From an uncultured Clostridia bacterium (GTDB taxonomy: Bacteria; Bacillota; Clostridia; Christensenellales; DUVY01): DNA of 7,610 bases. How positions within the stretch are numbered: the stretch's first letter is position 1; each line of letters starts with the position of its first letter. The translations under genes were made by a program, and so were the position numbers. Location of the stretch: NCBI GenBank assembly GCA_937895465.1, contig CALAYY010000115.1:1-7610 (forward strand), written 5' to 3'. The notes under the pieces were generated by a model. That model saw only the letters and a program-made list of their open reading frames with translations, was not told the origin of the DNA and ran no database searches. Of the stretch, positions 6,397-7,610 are shown piece after piece.

Positions 6397-7610
6397 TGAG
6401 AGAATGGTTTAAAGAAATCCCTAAGATAGCTTTTGAAGGCAGCAAAAGTCAAAATCCCTTGAGCTTTAAGTTTTATGATGCCGATAAGAAAATAGGCGGC
6501 AAAACTATGCGTGAGCATCTGAAGTTTGCCATGAGCTATTGGCATACCTTAGACGGCGAAGGCATGGATATGTTTGGAGACGCTTCTATGGACAAAAGTT
6601 TTGGAGGCAATACGCCTTTAGAGATTTATCAAAACAAGGCTTATGCGGCTTTTGAGATAATGGACAAGCTTGGCATAGATTATTATTGTTTCCATGACAG
6701 AGATATTGCACCCGAAGGCAGCACCTTAAAAGAATCTAATCAAAACTTCCAAAAGATTGTAGATTTGTTAAAAGACCTTCAGCATGAGTACAACAAGAAA
6801 CTTCTTTGGGGAACGGCAAAATTATTTGCTCATCCCAGATATATGAACGGTGCGGCTACATCGCCTAATGCTGATGTGTTTTGCTATGCTGCAGCTCAAG
6901 TAAAGGAAGCGCTTGACGCAACGAAAGAGCTTGGCGGCTCAGGCTATGTATTTTGGGGCGGTCGTGAAGGCTATGAAACGCTTCTTAACACCGATATGAA
7001 GCTTGAGCTTGACAATATGGCTAGATTTTTGAAGATGTCAGTTGATTACGGACGCAGCATTGGCTTTTTGGGCGATTTTTATATCGAGCCAAAGCCAAAA
7101 GAGCCTACCAAACATCAATATGACTATGACGCCGCAACGGTAATAGGGTTTTTGAAAGAACACGGACTGGATAAGGACTTTAAGCTTAATATAGAAGCTA
7201 ACCATGCAACACTTGCGGGACACACCTTTCAGCATGAATTGAGGATTGCACGGGATTGCAATATGTTTGGGTCTATTGATGCCAATCAGGGCGATATGCT
7301 GCTTGGTTGGGATACAGACCAATTCCCGACTGATATATACCAAACAACGCTTTGTATGCTTGAAGTATTAAATGCAGGCGGATTTAAAAACGGCGGACTT
7401 AACTTTGACGCAAAAGCAAGAAGAAGTTCTAATACTAATAAAGATGTTTTCCTGTCACACATTGCAGGTATGGATGCATTTGCATTAGGGCTTATTATGG
7501 CTGATAAAATTATTAGCGATGGCAGAATTAATGACTTTGTTGCCAAAAGATATTCTAGCTATAACACTGGTATAGGAAAAAGCATAGTTGAAGGCAAAAC
7601 AAACTTAAAA
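6396..7610 (+). CDS. xylA: Xylose isomerase (class II), 3'-truncated by window edge
   Basis: Converts D-xylose to D-xylulose using two divalent metal ions, in the cytoplasm; it supplies the substrate of XylB. The frame is open from ATG 6396 to base 7610, giving 405 residues; clostridial homologues run to about 438, so about 33 C-terminal residues are missing to the right. The longer N-terminus, opening [15 protein letters not shown], marks class II. Active-site motifs are complete: [10 protein letters not shown] (His100, Asp103), [16 protein letters not shown] (185-200), [14 protein letters not shown] (Glu231, Lys233), [14 protein letters not shown] (Glu267, His270), SIDANQGD (Asp295), WDTDQFPTD (Asp306, Asp308) and [11 protein letters not shown] (Asp338). 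Each number is one lower than in E. coli XylA. The C-terminal stretch (FALGL, DGRI, YNTGIGK) resembles clostridial XylA, recalled from memory. It overlaps xylB by one base (TAATG). I see no sign of inactivation. Confidence 0.97.
   Translation, partial: MREWFKEIPKIAFEGSKSQNPLSFKFYDADKKIGGKTMREHLKFAMSYWHTLDGEGMDMFGDASMDKSFGGNTPLEIYQNKAYAAFEIMDKLGIDYYCFHDRDIAPEGSTLKESNQNFQKIVDLLKDLQHEYNKKLLWGTAKLFAHPRYMNGAATSPNADVFCYAAAQVKEALDATKELGGSGYVFWGGREGYETLLNTDMKLELDNMARFLKMSVDYGRSIGFLGDFYIEPKPKEPTKHQYDYDAATVIGFLKEHGLDKDFKLNIEANHATLAGHTFQHELRIARDCNMFGSIDANQGDMLLGWDTDQFPTDIYQTTLCMLEVLNAGGFKNGGLNFDAKARRSSNTNKDVFLSHIAGMDAFALGLIMADKIISDGRINDFVAKRYSSYNTGIGKSIVEGKTNLK

Noticed and set aside
7038..7546. Two - strand open frames (7038-7343 and 7286-7546)
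   Set aside because: Both are antisense to conserved xylose isomerase motifs; no family resemblance of their own.

Overview
The window carries five tightly packed genes, all on the + strand, and both outer genes are cut by the window edges. The DNA is AT-rich, with frequent AGA, ATA and AAA codons and purine-rich Shine-Dalgarno sites. TGA is used as a stop (end of the GH42 gene), so the standard bacterial code applies. The proteins look like those of clostridial Bacillota, and the xylose isomerase in particular has the clostridial class II pattern. A gut, rumen or plant-litter anaerobe is likely, but the species cannot be told from this window. I see no mobile element, RNA gene, CRISPR array or compositional break.

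Layout: 1-1506 is the C-terminal two thirds of a YicI-type GH31 alpha-xylosidase. 1507-1585 is the only real intergenic gap and holds a possible promoter. 1586-3577 is a GH42 beta-galactosidase. 3577-4857 is a GH29 alpha-L-fucosidase, overlapping the GH42 gene by one base. 4873-6396 is xylulokinase (xylB). 6396-7610 is xylose isomerase (xylA), overlapping xylB by one base and running off the right edge about 33 residues short of its expected end. The spacing (+79, -1, +15, -1) indicates one operon or a closely co-transcribed set.

How the genes fit together (inference): the three hydrolases match, bond by bond, the fucosylated side chain of plant xyloglucan, Fuc-alpha-1,2-Gal-beta-1,2-Xyl-alpha-1,6-Glc. 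The fucosidase would expose galactose, the galactosidase would expose xylose, and the alpha-xylosidase would release xylose from the glucan end. XylA then isomerises xylose to xylulose, and XylB phosphorylates it into the pentose phosphate pathway. GH42, GH29, XylB and XylA have no signal peptide, so the work is probably cytoplasmic, on imported oligosaccharides. The transporter, a beta-glucosidase or phosphorylase for the backbone, and genes for fucose and galactose use are not in the window. Each enzyme family is known; the combination and its coupling to xylBA is the notable part.
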